Counted from the first letter of the stretch, positions 18,125-27,973 are shown. The stretch is 57,525 nt of DNA from Bacteroidia bacterium (GCA_030429955.1 JAUIGO010000014.1:1-57525), one strand, 5' to 3'. The notes: a model not told the origin generated them from the letters alone. Numbers and translations: made by a program.

Positions 18125-19609
18125 TTATTTACTTATATAAAACTGTTCACCAAAAATCTCTAAATAGTTTAGTTTGCCATCAGCACCTCTAACAAAGCTC
18201 ACCATCGCAGTTCCGTACTCTTTTTTATCAAAAACACCTTTATAAGTATCATAGTGCCAATGATTCATGGTTCCTAAAAGGGTGTTATTTAAATTAAAAG
18301 CTAACTGATTTCCTTTTTTCGATATTTTAATAGAACCATATTGCGTATTTGTATAAGTTCCTATAAGCGCAGTTGTTTCAAAACTTGGTTTGGTGTTTTT
18401 TATTGGCTCTGGATCTTTTTGTGTTTCAGAATCTGGATGATATAATGCATAGAGTTCTTTACTCCAATCCTTGGTTATTTTTCCATCCATAAACAGATCG
18501 AATACTGTATACATTACAGCGTGACGCAACTCAACATGGTCTAAATTCCCCATCACATAAACGCCAATATTTTCTTCTGGAATCATTCCAGCTATGGCAA
18601 CCATTCCAGCTAAACTTCCAGTATGAAATTGCACCATTTTTCCTCTATAGTCATGCTGAAACCAACCCAAACCATAGGTCATCCAATTGGGTTTTGTGAT
18701 TTGTTGTGTTGGATAAAACTCATTTGCGGGAATTATTTGTTGAGGTTTAAAAAGTTCCTTAAAATTAGTAGGAGAAATGAGTGTGTCATTACCTTTTACA
18801 CCATTGTTTAATAAAAACTGAATCCATTTCCCCATATCATTTACCGAAGACCACATAGAGCCTGCTGGACCAATATTGTCGGCAGACATTTGTTCAATTT
18901 TTGTAATTTTTCCTTCAAAATCATAATGAGCGTCTGCTTTATTTTTAATTGATTTCACCATTTCCAATAAAGGGTAGGTATTATTCATTCCTAAAGGTTG
19001 GTAAATGCGTTCTTTTAAAAAATTGCCCCAATCTTGTCCGCTAACAACTTCAATAACTTTTCCTGCTGCCAAATACATTAAATTTTGATAGATAAAACTG
19101 GAGCGTAGAGAGTATGTTTTTTCAACCTCTCTCATTTTGTATAGTGCACTATCACTACTTATAGTCATCATGCTCCACAAATAGTCAGTATTTCCTAATC
19201 CAGTTCTATGTGTTAGTAAATCTCTTATGGTGATTTCGCGTGTTAGGTAAGAATCTTTAAGCTGAAATTCTGGAAGGTAGTTAATCACCTTATCGTCCCA
19301 ATGTATTTTTCCATCATCAACCAAAATTGCTAATCCTGCTGCTACGAAAGCCTTGGTTGTTGAAGCACAAACAAAAAGTGTATTTTCATCTACTTTGTTG
19401 TTTGAACCAATTGTAGTAACACCATATCCTTTTTTAAATATAATTTCACCATCTTTTACCACGGTTACCGCTAGACCTGGAGGATTCCAAAGCTCAACTC
19501 CCTTTTGAATATAAGCATCTAATTCACTTATTTTTTCTGAATGTGATTGTGCGTTTAGGTTGCATAAAGCGAGGAAAAAAATAATTATTAATGGAGATTT
19601 TAATGACAT
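18125..19609 (-). CDS. Serine hydrolase, class C beta-lactamase/penicillin-binding-protein fold
   Basis: The 494-residue exported protein has a signal peptide ending near NAQS and a beta-lactamase-like domain (about 25-380). The nucleophile motif SxxK is STTK at about 83-86, a YQN motif (Tyr-x-Asn) lies near 170, and HTGS takes the place of the KTG box. A C-terminal beta domain of about 90 residues (DUF3471-like) follows. Such enzymes are D-Ala-D-Ala or D-aminopeptidase/esterase-like and are not necessarily resistance factors. It is a single gene, divergent from the dsbD-like gene. The true substrate is unknown. Confidence 0.85.
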   Translation of the reverse strand: MSLKSPLIIIFFLALCNLNAQSHSEKISELDAYIQKGVELWNPPGLAVTVVKDGEIIFKKGYGVTTIGSNNKVDENTLFVCASTTKAFVAAGLAILVDDGKIHWDDKVINYLPEFQLKDSYLTREITIRDLLTHRTGLGNTDYLWSMMTISSDSALYKMREVEKTYSLRSSFIYQNLMYLAAGKVIEVVSGQDWGNFLKERIYQPLGMNNTYPLLEMVKSIKNKADAHYDFEGKITKIEQMSADNIGPAGSMWSSVNDMGKWIQFLLNNGVKGNDTLISPTNFKELFKPQQIIPANEFYPTQQITKPNWMTYGLGWFQHDYRGKMVQFHTGSLAGMVAIAGMIPEENIGVYVMGNLDHVELRHAVMYTVFDLFMDGKITKDWSKELYALYHPDSETQKDPEPIKNTKPSFETTALIGTYTNTQYGSIKISKKGNQLAFNLNNTLLGTMNHWHYDTYKGVFDKKEYGTAMVSFVRGADGKLNYLEIFGEQFYISK

Positions 19610-19764
19610 AAGAAAAAGTATTTTGGTTGGTGTTTATTTATTAAAAACTAAATTTAGTCAATTTTTTCAGCAAGACTAATAGTTCGTTTGAATTAATATT
19701 AACACCTATTTATAACTATGGTCTTATATTTTTTAATTTATTTGTAATAGCAAACACCCAAATA

Positions 19765-21819
19765 ATGAAGAGATTTTTACTACTACTTGCTATTTTTACT
19801 GGTTTTTTTTCTCAAGCTCAGATTTTAGATCCAGTAGATTGGAAGTTTGAGAGCAAGAAAATTAACGATAATGAGTTTGAACTGACCTTTACTGCTTATA
19901 TGGATGAGCATTGGGCAATTTACTCACAATTTAAAGATAGTGACGACGGTCCACTTCCAACCGAATTTATTTTTGAAGAAAATGACGACTTTGAACTTAT
20001 AGAAAGTGTTGTTGAAGATGAATTGAATAGAGTCACCAAACACGATTCTGTGTTTGAAATGGTGGTTACTAAATTTTATAATGAAGCTCGATTTTCGCAA
20101 CGCATAAAGTTACTGTCTGAAAGTGCAACAATAACAGGAGTCCTTAACTACATGACTTGTGATGACGAGCAATGTATTTTTAAACCAGATAATCCGTTTT
20201 TATTTCAAATATCAGCATCAGGTGAAACCAGCGCTCAACAAACAACAGGTGAAGATATAGCTATTGATAATACAGCAGTAAACAATCAGTTGTATGGCAT
20301 TCAACCTGAAGATATTTTAAAATTAGATACCACTTGCGAAGGCGAAATCACAACCGTTACTGATGGTTCTGATGAAGGAAAATCACTCTGGAGCATTTTT
20401 GGATTAGGGTTTTTAGGAGGCTTGTTAGCCTTGTTAACACCTTGTGTGTTCCCAATGATACCTTTAACAGTTAGTTTTTTCACAAAAAAGAACAGCAAAA
20501 AAGGGTCAGGTATTTCTAAAGCAATTCTTTATGGCTTCTTTATTTTAGCGGTGTACTTAGTGCTTAGTATTCCGTTTCATTTAATAGATTCTATCAATCC
20601 AGACATCTTAAATGAGATTTCAACTAACGTAGTTCTCAACGTCATTTTCTTTTTGATTTTCATGTTTTTTGCGTTCTCGTTTTTTGGGTATTACGAATTA
20701 ACCTTACCAGCAAGTTGGACAAACAAAACCAGTAAAGGCGAAAATATTGGTGGTGCACTTGGCATATTTTTTATGGCACTTACATTAGCAATCGTTTCGT
20801 TTTCATGTACTGGACCAATATTAGGCTCACTACTTGCAGGCTCTTTAACTGCTGATGGTGGAGCGTGGCAATTAACGGCTGGAATGGGTGGCTTTGGTTT
20901 AGCACTTGGTTTGCCTTTTGCTATGTTTGCTATGTTTCCAAATATGCTTAACTCGTTGCCAAAATCAGGTGGATGGCTCAATACAACTAAAGTGGTTTTA
21001 GGATTTTTAGAATTGGCATTGGCATTTAAGTTTTTATCAAATGCCGATTTGGTAAAACATTGGGGAATTTTAAAACTGGAAGTCTTTTTAGGAATTTGGA
21101 TTCTTATTTTCTTAGGCTTGGCGTTGTATTTGTTTGGTAAAATTAAATTTCCTCACGATTCGCCAATTAAGAAATTATCCTTTTCACGAATAGCTTTTGG
21201 TATTCTTGTTTTTGCATTTTCGGTTTATCTGATTTCAGGATTTAGAGTGAATAAAGACACAAACACATTTACATCGTTAACCTTGTTAAGCGGTTTAGCA
21301 CCACCAGTTGGTTACAGTTTTTTATATCCAAATGATTCGCCAAACAACCTTGAAACGTTTAAAGACCTAAAAGAAGGTATCGCTTATGCTGAAAAGGTAA
21401 ATAAACCAATCATGTTAGATTTTACAGGATATGCATGTGTAAACTGTAGAAAAATGGAAGAACACGTTTGGCCAGATGAAAAAATAGATGCTTTATTGCG
21501 TAATGACTTTGTGATAATTTCACTCTATGTTGACGATAAAAAGGAGTTGCCAGAAGACGAGCAGATTTTAGTAAGTAGAATTAATGGTGGAACCAGACAG
21601 CTGACAAATTATGGGCACAAATGGGCTCATTTTCAAACACAGTTTTTCCAGTCTAACTCACAACCTTTTTATGCATTGTTAAGTCCAGATGGTAAAACAG
21701 TATTAAATAATCCAGTTGGTTATACTCCAAACGAAGAAGAATATGCTGCATTTTTAGAATGTGGGTTAGAAGCTTTTAACGAACAAAAACCAGCATCATC
21801 AATCTTTGAAATAAATTAA
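19765..21819 (+). CDS. dsbD: DsbD-type thiol:disulfide interchange protein
   Basis: The 684-residue protein has all three DsbD parts. There is a signal peptide (1-18) and an N-terminal periplasmic domain with a Cys pair (TCDDEQC). A central membrane domain has TPCVFPMIP and FSCTGPILGS, whose cysteines carry electrons across the membrane. A C-terminal thioredoxin-like domain has CVNC. It moves reducing equivalents from cytoplasmic thioredoxin to periplasmic proteins, for example for cytochrome c maturation or disulfide isomerisation. It is preceded by a divergent promoter region and is apparently monocistronic. Confidence 0.92.
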   Translation: MKRFLLLLAIFTGFFSQAQILDPVDWKFESKKINDNEFELTFTAYMDEHWAIYSQFKDSDDGPLPTEFIFEENDDFELIESVVEDELNRVTKHDSVFEMVVTKFYNEARFSQRIKLLSESATITGVLNYMTCDDEQCIFKPDNPFLFQISASGETSAQQTTGEDIAIDNTAVNNQLYGIQPEDILKLDTTCEGEITTVTDGSDEGKSLWSIFGLGFLGGLLALLTPCVFPMIPLTVSFFTKKNSKKGSGISKAILYGFFILAVYLVLSIPFHLIDSINPDILNEISTNVVLNVIFFLIFMFFAFSFFGYYELTLPASWTNKTSKGENIGGALGIFFMALTLAIVSFSCTGPILGSLLAGSLTADGGAWQLTAGMGGFGLALGLPFAMFAMFPNMLNSLPKSGGWLNTTKVVLGFLELALAFKFLSNADLVKHWGILKLEVFLGIWILIFLGLALYLFGKIKFPHDSPIKKLSFSRIAFGILVFAFSVYLISGFRVNKDTNTFTSLTLLSGLAPPVGYSFLYPNDSPNNLETFKDLKEGIAYAEKVNKPIMLDFTGYACVNCRKMEEHVWPDEKIDALLRNDFVIISLYVDDKKELPEDEQILVSRINGGTRQLTNYGHKWAHFQTQFFQSNSQPFYALLSPDGKTVLNNPVGYTPNEEEYAAFLECGLEAFNEQKPASSIFEIN

Positions 21820-21890
21820 AGCTTTAAAATTTCGTCTTAAAAAATTAAGATTTGCAGTTCAAAGTTTGGTAAAAATTTAACGATAAAGCA

Positions 21891-21921
21891 TTGTAATTAA
21901 AATAGGAAGCAAGTATCTTCG
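21891..21921 (+). promoter_or_regulatory. Promoter of the deaminase-protease operon
   Basis: TTG (21891-21893), 20 nt, and TATCTTCG (21914-21921) match the Bacteroidota consensus with one mismatch in the -7 box. It would give a leader of about 45 nt. Confidence 0.4.
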
Positions 21922-21971
21922 TTAGTATAGATACTGAAATTTATAGTACCTTTTAAACAATTAAAATATTA

Positions 21972-22400
21972 ATGTCAGAGAAAAAACAGCTTAAATATGA
22001 CAAAGCCTATTTAAGAATGGCTGAAGAATGGGGAAAATTGTCCTATTGCAAACGCAAGCAAGTTGGAGCGATTATTGTTAGAGATAGAATGATAATCTCT
22101 GATGGTTATAATGGAACACCAACAGGGTTTGAGAATTTTTGTGAAGATGATGAAGGTTACACCAAATGGTATGTGTTGCATGCTGAAGCCAATGCGATTT
22201 CAAAAGTAGCGTCTTCAACACAATCATGCAAAGGCGCAACCTTATATATTACCTTGTCACCTTGCAAAGAGTGTAGTAAGTTAATTCATCAAGCTGGTAT
22301 TGTAAGAGTAGTTTATAAAGAAGCCTATAAAGATGATTCAGGAATTCAGTTTTTACAAAAAGCTAAAATTGATACTAAACATATTAGTGATTTAACGTAA
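21972..22400 (+). CDS. Deoxycytidylate (dCMP) deaminase family protein
   Basis: The 142-residue protein has the zinc-dependent deaminase signature HAEANAI (about 77-83) and SPCKECSK about 30 residues later, with the nucleotide-binding pattern YNGTPTGF typical of dCMP deaminases (ComEB/Dcd-like). The reaction converts dCMP to dUMP, feeding thymidylate synthesis. Its stop codon overlaps the start of the S41 protease (TAATG), a linkage commonly seen in flavobacteria. Confidence 0.88.
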   Translation: MSEKKQLKYDKAYLRMAEEWGKLSYCKRKQVGAIIVRDRMIISDGYNGTPTGFENFCEDDEGYTKWYVLHAEANAISKVASSTQSCKGATLYITLSPCKECSKLIHQAGIVRVVYKEAYKDDSGIQFLQKAKIDTKHISDLT

Positions 22401-23998
22401 TGCAAATTCAAAAAAAATACATACCACTTATTATTGGAGTTGCTGTTGCTGCAGGCATTTTTATTGGTGGCAAATTGAGTTTTACTGATACTTCAGATAG
22501 GTTATTCACCTCAAACTCAAAAAAAGACAAACTCAATCGCTTAATAGATTATATAGATTATGAGTATGTTGATGATATAAACACTGATAGTATCGTTGAT
22601 GTTACAGTAAATAGAATTTTAGACAATCTGGATCCTCACTCCACATATATTCCCAAAAAAGATTTACAAAGTGTAACCGAAAACATGAAGGGTGATTTTG
22701 TTGGTATAGGGATTAGTTTTTACACTTACAAAGATACAGTCACAGTAATCAGACCACTTAAGGGAGGACCAAGTTATAAAGCTGGAATAAAAGCAGGTGA
22801 TCGTATTGTAGTCGCTAATGGCGAACCAATTTATGGAGAAAACTGGAGCAATGATGCTGTTGTAAACAGGCTTAAAGGTGAAAAGAATACCAAAGTAGAT
22901 TTAAAAGTTTTCAGACCAACAGAAGGCAAAATGCTTGAATTTTCTGTTAAGCGAAGCGATGTACCAATCATTAGTGTTGATGCAGCCTACATGCTTTCAG
23001 ACAATTTAGGATATATAAAAATTAATCGTTTTGCCGAATCAACCTATAAGGAGTTTAAAAAAGGGTTGGATAAGTTGCAAGATCAAGGTGCAACGAAGTT
23101 AGTGTTGGATTTAAGAGATAATCCAGGAGGTTTTTTAAACATTGCAGAGCAAATAGCTGATGAGTTTTTAGAAAACAACAAGCTCATCCTATTCACTAAA
23201 AATAAAAGCGGAAAAATTGAAAAAAGCTATGCTACTAGAAGAGGCGATTTTGAAGATGGTGAAGTTTTTGTCCTGATTAATGAAAACTCAGCCTCAGCCA
23301 GCGAGATTATAGCAGGAGCTTTACAAGACAATGACAAAGGCACCATTGTTGGTCGTCGTTCTTATGGAAAAGGGTTGGTGCAACGCGAAATGGCACTTGG
23401 CGATGGCAGCGCAATACGATTGACTATTTCCAGATACTACACACCTACAGGACGCTCTATTCAACGTTCTTATGAGAAAGGCAATGAAGATTATTATCAT
23501 GAGTACTACAAACGCATTCAAAATGGAGAACTATCCAATGAAGATAGAATCGAGGTAGCAGATTCCTTAAAATTCACCACTCCAAAAGGTAAAGTAGTTT
23601 ATGGAGGAGGAGGTATTATACCTGATGAATTTGTACCAATTAATAAGAAAATGGAAAATCAAACCATTGATTTAATTCTACGAAGTGGCGTTTTAGATTA
23701 TTTTGTGTTTGAAGATCTAGATGCTAACAGATCGAGTTTTTTAGATATTACTAAAGAAGGATTTATTGAAAATTATGAAGTGTCTGATGATATGTTCAAT
23801 CGTTTCAACGAATACTACAATGCAAGAGCTCGCTATAAAATAACCTTTGTTGCCTATGCTGATGAGGTAAAACTATATATTAAGGCAAAACTAGCTGAGC
23901 AATTATTTGGAGACGAAGCATACACACAAATTCTAAACAGTAATGATGTGATGTTGGCTCGTATAAATGAGTTGATACAGGAAGGTGTTCAAGAATAA
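22400..23998 (+). CDS. S41 family C-terminal processing peptidase
   Basis: The 532-residue protease has an N-terminal membrane anchor (about 8-27), a PDZ domain (about 95-175; VRPLKGGPSYKAGIKAGD region) and the S41 catalytic core. The serine motif ENSASASE spans 295-302 and the general-base lysine lies in SYGKGL near 325. A C-terminal region of about 150 residues follows. Tail-specific proteases degrade or trim proteins in the periplasm by their C-termini. It is co-transcribed with the deaminase. Confidence 0.92.
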   Translation: MQIQKKYIPLIIGVAVAAGIFIGGKLSFTDTSDRLFTSNSKKDKLNRLIDYIDYEYVDDINTDSIVDVTVNRILDNLDPHSTYIPKKDLQSVTENMKGDFVGIGISFYTYKDTVTVIRPLKGGPSYKAGIKAGDRIVVANGEPIYGENWSNDAVVNRLKGEKNTKVDLKVFRPTEGKMLEFSVKRSDVPIISVDAAYMLSDNLGYIKINRFAESTYKEFKKGLDKLQDQGATKLVLDLRDNPGGFLNIAEQIADEFLENNKLILFTKNKSGKIEKSYATRRGDFEDGEVFVLINENSASASEIIAGALQDNDKGTIVGRRSYGKGLVQREMALGDGSAIRLTISRYYTPTGRSIQRSYEKGNEDYYHEYYKRIQNGELSNEDRIEVADSLKFTTPKGKVVYGGGGIIPDEFVPINKKMENQTIDLILRSGVLDYFVFEDLDANRSSFLDITKEGFIENYEVSDDMFNRFNEYYNARARYKITFVAYADEVKLYIKAKLAEQLFGDEAYTQILNSNDVMLARINELIQEGVQE

Positions 23999-24075
23999 TA
24001 AGGCTTTTTAAAATCTGCTCTGAAAAAATCAGGTTGTTTTTGCCTTAGATAATATAATGTGTTTAATAGTTGGCA

Positions 24076-25173
24076 CTACATTTCTGAAATTAGTTCATTC
24101 CATTTTTTCTTATGTTCATATTTCAGTGCTGTGTCTGATTCTATTAAATCTACATAGTTAGATATAAATTCAGATGTCTCTGATAAAAGTCGTAAATAAT
24201 ATTTTAGGGAGTTTATAAGTCCATTTGCAATGACGTGGCAACCGTGAATGTTCTTTATTCTTTCAATTTCTTTTTCGATTTTATCTGATTCACTTGTGTC
24301 AATATCTGCTGTTGATAATAGATAATATCTATTTACTTGTGTTGTTTTAAATTTTTCAAAAGCGTCTTTTACTAGTTGTGCATTAATTTGTATTCCGTGT
24401 TTAACTTCTACTGCTTCAAACTCTTTTCCTTTGTTATCCACAATATCGATATCTCCAATTCTTCCACTTCTAGTGTCCGCAGAAGTGTGGCTTTCAATTT
24501 CAAGAAGCGTTTTTCCCTCAAATCTTTTAGCTTCTTTCATTAGGCATTCGTAGGCTGCAAACAAAGCCAGAACTGGTAGACGAGAAGCTCCGTCTGCTGT
24601 GTATTTAGCGTTAAAATGGTTTGTAAGTAAATTAGTTATTGTTGAAATAGGAAGGTTTAATGGTTTGGCCAAATCAATCTCCTGACTATTTCTTTTTATG
24701 ATTAATCCTTGCATTAAATAGCTAAGGTATTTGTCTAAATCTTTTCCTTTTTGAACAAAATCAATGGTTTCTAAAAATGAGGTTTTAAGTAAATTAGGTC
24801 TTATAGCTCCAGAATAATTTTTGTCATAAGGAGCTTTTTGCTCAAGAGAACGTGTTAACCATCCGCTTTCAGCCATTGCGGGGAATTTTGCGCTTTTAAG
24901 AAATGGTGTAATGTACTTTGTATCAAATGTTCTACCAGAATAACCGTTGTCAATGCTTGTTTGATGGTTTCTAATATCTTGTGTTGGATTTAATGTTTTA
25001 TAAACTATGCTTGTAAGAATTACTGTTAGCACGCCTTTTGCTGATTCCGATTTCGCAAGAATAACGTCTAAATGTTTTGTTATGGTTTTTGGTAAATCTG
25101 ATTTGATTTTATTGTCAGAACCAACTACTTTCATTGATTCGTCAAATGCTTTTTTAAGAAATGTATTCGGCAT
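24076..25173 (-). CDS. Type II restriction endonuclease, possibly SacI family
   Basis: The 365-residue protein overlaps the end of the adjacent C5 methyltransferase by 20 nt, the usual layout of an R-M pair. Residues 240-260 contain GDIDI followed after 14 residues by the EVK triad (D241/D243, E257, K259), the metal-binding core of a PD-(D/E)xK nuclease. The motif environment (HTSAD, GRIGDIDI, VEVKHG) resembles SacI-type endonucleases as I remember them; this part is tentative. Unlike the system at 1-3.5 kb, the gene has no interruption. The recognition sequence cannot be inferred. Confidence 0.7.
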   Translation of the reverse strand: MPNTFLKKAFDESMKVVGSDNKIKSDLPKTITKHLDVILAKSESAKGVLTVILTSIVYKTLNPTQDIRNHQTSIDNGYSGRTFDTKYITPFLKSAKFPAMAESGWLTRSLEQKAPYDKNYSGAIRPNLLKTSFLETIDFVQKGKDLDKYLSYLMQGLIIKRNSQEIDLAKPLNLPISTITNLLTNHFNAKYTADGASRLPVLALFAAYECLMKEAKRFEGKTLLEIESHTSADTRSGRIGDIDIVDNKGKEFEAVEVKHGIQINAQLVKDAFEKFKTTQVNRYYLLSTADIDTSESDKIEKEIERIKNIHGCHVIANGLINSLKYYLRLLSETSEFISNYVDLIESDTALKYEHKKKWNELISEM

Positions 25174-26398
25174 CTTTTATTTTGACTGATGTAATTAACT
25201 GTTGTTTTATTTGAGAAGCTACTTCCTTAATCATAGGAACTGCAACTGAATTACCGACTTGCTTATACAATTCTGACCGATTATTAATTAGTTTAAATTT
25301 TTTAGGGAAGCCCATTATCCTATAACATTCTTGAATGGTCAGCTTTCTAACTTTATTTTCGTGATATATCCAAAACCTACCTGATGATTCCTGAGAAGGT
25401 AAGGCTGGATGAACACCATCTGTTGAATATATCCGATTTGGTTGCTTGTGAACACGAGATAAATGTTTTGTATTTGGGCGAACTCCGGCTTTTCGTATCG
25501 TTTTATTTCTATAACCTGCGAATATTAAACCCGAATCTTGAGTTTTCATTTCCTCAAGAATTGTGTATGGCTCATCTAAAAATTCAAAGTCATTTTCTTT
25601 ATCTAAAAAGCTTTTTAAAACTGGTTTAGGTTTTGTTTTTAATTTTGAAAAATCAAATTTTTTATTTTTATGACCAATGATGATTATTCGTTCCCTGTTT
25701 TGAGGAACGCCAAAATCAGAAGCATTTAAAACTTTTTTGGAAACTTTATACCCTAATTCCTCTAAATGTTGAATTATGGTTGTTAAGGTTCTTTTTTTAT
25801 CGTGATACAAAAGATGTTTTACGTTCTCTAATAAAACGACTTCTGGTTCTCTTTTTTCAATAATTTTAAATACGTGATAAATTAAAGTTCCTCTAGTGTC
25901 TTCAAAACCTTTCATTTTTCCTGAAATACTAAATGGTTGACAAGGAAAGCCTGCACATAAAACATTATGTTTTGGAACAATATTTAAGTCAAGTTTAGTT
26001 ATGTCTCCAAATGGAACTTCCCCAAAATTTAATTCATAGGCTCTTTGGGCGTGATAGTTAAATTCAGATGAAAACACACACTTTCCACCTATTTCTTGCA
26101 TAGGGATTCTAAATCCACCAATTCCTGCAAAAAGGTCAATGAAAGTAAATTCTGGATTTTGAGGACTCGGAAATGGAATATCCCATTTAATCGGAAGCAT
26201 TGCTTGTAATTCTGGTTCGGAAGCTATACTTAAGTCATTGTGTTGTTGGTTGTAATATTCAACCGCTCTCTTCTTAAATGATTTAGAAACACCATTAGTA
26301 TAGTTGTGAAGAAAATGAGTAAAAAACGCTAAATCTTCTGTATTCCCATTCATGTTTTCAATATCTAAATCTTTACGAATTTTCGAATATTTAAGCAT
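25154..26398 (-). CDS. DNA cytosine-5 methyltransferase of the second R-M system
   Basis: From ATG 26398 (the TTG at 26410 is less likely) the protein has 414 residues. Canonical motifs are present: motif I FIDLFAGIGGF (85-95), the catalytic GFPCQPFS with Cys153, ENV (191-193), GVPQNRERI and QVGNSVAVP. About 80 N-terminal residues precede motif I and may be a helical DNA-contact or dimerisation extension. Two TAnnTTTG boxes on the minus strand (TACATTTG at 26434-26441 and TAAATTTG at 26425-26432) precede it. It methylates cosmopolitan or target sites to protect against the partner nuclease. Confidence 0.93.
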   Translation of the reverse strand: MLKYSKIRKDLDIENMNGNTEDLAFFTHFLHNYTNGVSKSFKKRAVEYYNQQHNDLSIASEPELQAMLPIKWDIPFPSPQNPEFTFIDLFAGIGGFRIPMQEIGGKCVFSSEFNYHAQRAYELNFGEVPFGDITKLDLNIVPKHNVLCAGFPCQPFSISGKMKGFEDTRGTLIYHVFKIIEKREPEVVLLENVKHLLYHDKKRTLTTIIQHLEELGYKVSKKVLNASDFGVPQNRERIIIIGHKNKKFDFSKLKTKPKPVLKSFLDKENDFEFLDEPYTILEEMKTQDSGLIFAGYRNKTIRKAGVRPNTKHLSRVHKQPNRIYSTDGVHPALPSQESSGRFWIYHENKVRKLTIQECYRIMGFPKKFKLINNRSELYKQVGNSVAVPMIKEVASQIKQQLITSVKIKDAEYIS

Positions 26399-26499
26399 TT
26401 TTAAAACCAATTTTTTCTTTATTTCAAATTTATCAAATGTAAATAAATTTATTCAGATTAGTAAGAAAGTGACATAAATGGATAGAATAAGTAGGTTTT

Positions 26500-27102
26500 T
26501 TAAGCCTTATCATGAACTTTGGTATGCTTGCCGTCATTCCAAAGGGTTAAAATGTCTGTAGCAACATGTGCTCCACTTCCTGAGGCGATTGCAAATTGAC
26601 TTCGCCATCCTGCTAAAGTTCCAGCAACGTATAAATTTTTAGAAATAAGATGATCTGTGTTTTCTAACCAAATCCTATTTTTTTCAGGATTAGTTCTTGG
26701 ATGAGGTTTAACGTATTGTTCTAATCCTTTTATAGTGAGTAGATTCGCATAGCCAACAGCAACTATAACAATGTTTGAAGTATAAGTGCCTTTGTTTGTT
26801 TTTATTTGAAAAACTTCAGAAACTCGTTTTATTTCAAAAACTTTTTCCTTGTCAATTTGTGTGATATGAGGATATAAAGTAGAAAGTTGTTTCTTGCCAC
26901 TTTTTAATATTGATGCTCCAGTTGTTCCTGGAGTCAGTCCAAGCACGTTATTAAATAAAGCTGTTTGCAAGTGAGATGCTTTATCGTGCGTAAAAATGCC
27001 GATATGTTTATCTTCAACATAAGGTCTTTTGTGAGCTGAACCCAAAACCAAAGCACAAGACATACCAGCAGCTCCTCCACCAATGATAAGCACATCAAAC
27101 AT
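26500..27102 (-). CDS. Short FAD-dependent oxidoreductase, thioredoxin-reductase-like
   Basis: The 200-residue flavoprotein has the dinucleotide motif GGGAAG (8-13) near the N-terminus and the second FAD signature VAGTLAGWRSQFAIASGSG near the C-terminus. Thioredoxin reductases are about 310 residues; here the inserted NADPH-binding domain and its redox CxxC are missing, leaving only the FAD fold. How it is reduced is unclear. Its start overlaps the stop of the small membrane-protein gene (TAATG), so it is the last gene of a marC operon. Confidence 0.75.
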   Translation of the reverse strand: MFDVLIIGGGAAGMSCALVLGSAHKRPYVEDKHIGIFTHDKASHLQTALFNNVLGLTPGTTGASILKSGKKQLSTLYPHITQIDKEKVFEIKRVSEVFQIKTNKGTYTSNIVIVAVGYANLLTIKGLEQYVKPHPRTNPEKNRIWLENTDHLISKNLYVAGTLAGWRSQFAIASGSGAHVATDILTLWNDGKHTKVHDKA

Positions 27103-27305
27103 TAGCTTTTTCGTTTTATGGTTTGTTCAATTTTTTTTGAAACTCGCAAAATAGCAAGTAAAATTATAGCACAAAGTCCTGCAAAAATGGTGATTAAAGC
27201 CACCATACTTTCACCTTCAAAAGGCGCATCAAAATTAATTTGGGTGACGTTATATCCTATTAACAAAACAGCAAGAACTGTGAGTATGTATGTAAAAATC
27301 TTCAT
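27102..27305 (-). CDS. Small two-helix membrane protein
   Basis: The 67-residue protein has two predicted transmembrane helices (about 4-22 and 34-54) and a basic tail ending in KRKS. It overlaps both neighbours by a single nucleotide (TAATG junctions), so it is translationally coupled in a marC-small protein-flavoprotein operon. I do not recognise the family. Confidence 0.65.
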   Translation of the reverse strand: MKIFTYILTVLAVLLIGYNVTQINFDAPFEGESMVALITIFAGLCAIILLAILRVSKKIEQTIKRKS

Positions 27306-27889
27306 TACTGTATAAATAATTCTTTAATATTATGAGCAAATAATTTTACTGCAATAGCAAGTAAGATAACACCAAACACTTTTCTAATAATACTGATTCC
27401 GTTTTGTCCTATAACACGTTCAATTTTTGCTGAGGTTTTAAGTACAATATAAATAACAATAACGTTCATTATTACCGCAACAATAATGTTTTCAAGGCTG
27501 TATTCAGCTCTTAAAGATAGTAAAGTTGTTAAACTTCCTGGACCAGCAATTAATGGGAAAGCCAAGGGAAAAATACTAGCAGTCATGGCATTATTTTCTT
27601 CTTCTTTATAAAGTGTTATACCCAAAATCATTTCTAAAGCAATGAAGAATAGGATGAAAGCTCCAGCAACTGCAAAACTGTTTACTCCAATTCCAATAAG
27701 TGAGAGAATGTTTTTTCCAACAAACAAGAACACAATCAAAATAACACCTGCAATGATAGACGCTTTTTCACTCTGGATATGGCCTACTTTTTTGCGTAAA
27801 TCAATAATAATTGGAATATTTCCAACAATATCAATTACAGCGAACAGCACCATGAATACAGTAAATATTTCTTTAAAATTAAGTTCCAT
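27305..27889 (-). CDS. MarC family integral membrane protein
   Basis: The 194-residue protein has about six transmembrane helices and the MarC-family pattern (FMVLFAVIDIVGNIPII near the start, PLAFPLIAGPGSLTTL in the middle). MarC proteins were once linked to antibiotic resistance, but their true function is unknown. It leads a three-gene operon with 1-nt overlaps. A minus-strand TACTTTTG box at 27913-27920 is a possible -7 element. Confidence 0.88.
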   Translation of the reverse strand: MELNFKEIFTVFMVLFAVIDIVGNIPIIIDLRKKVGHIQSEKASIIAGVILIVFLFVGKNILSLIGIGVNSFAVAGAFILFFIALEMILGITLYKEEENNAMTASIFPLAFPLIAGPGSLTTLLSLRAEYSLENIIVAVIMNVIVIYIVLKTSAKIERVIGQNGISIIRKVFGVILLAIAVKLFAHNIKELFIQ

Positions 27890-27965
27890 GACTTATGAAT
27901 GTAAATTTTTGGCAAAAGTAATCTATTAAAGCAATATTGATCATTAAATAAAGGTAAAGTTTATC

Positions 27966-27973
27966 TATTTTTG
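27966..27973 (+). promoter_or_regulatory. -7 box of the DUF3109 gene
   Basis: TATTTTTG matches TAnnTTTG exactly, 24 nt before ATG 27997. It makes the GTG at 27985 an unlikely start because the leader would be about 5 nt. Confidence 0.4.

Noticed and set aside
23999-24075. Terminator between the S41 protease and the second R-M system
   Set aside because: AAGGC and GCCTT lie too far apart with weak pairing between; no convincing stem.
26480-26510. Inverted copy of ATAAGGCTT at both ends of the second R-M system as insertion scar
   Set aside because: One copy lies within a coding sequence and the match is only 9 nt; chance is sufficient.
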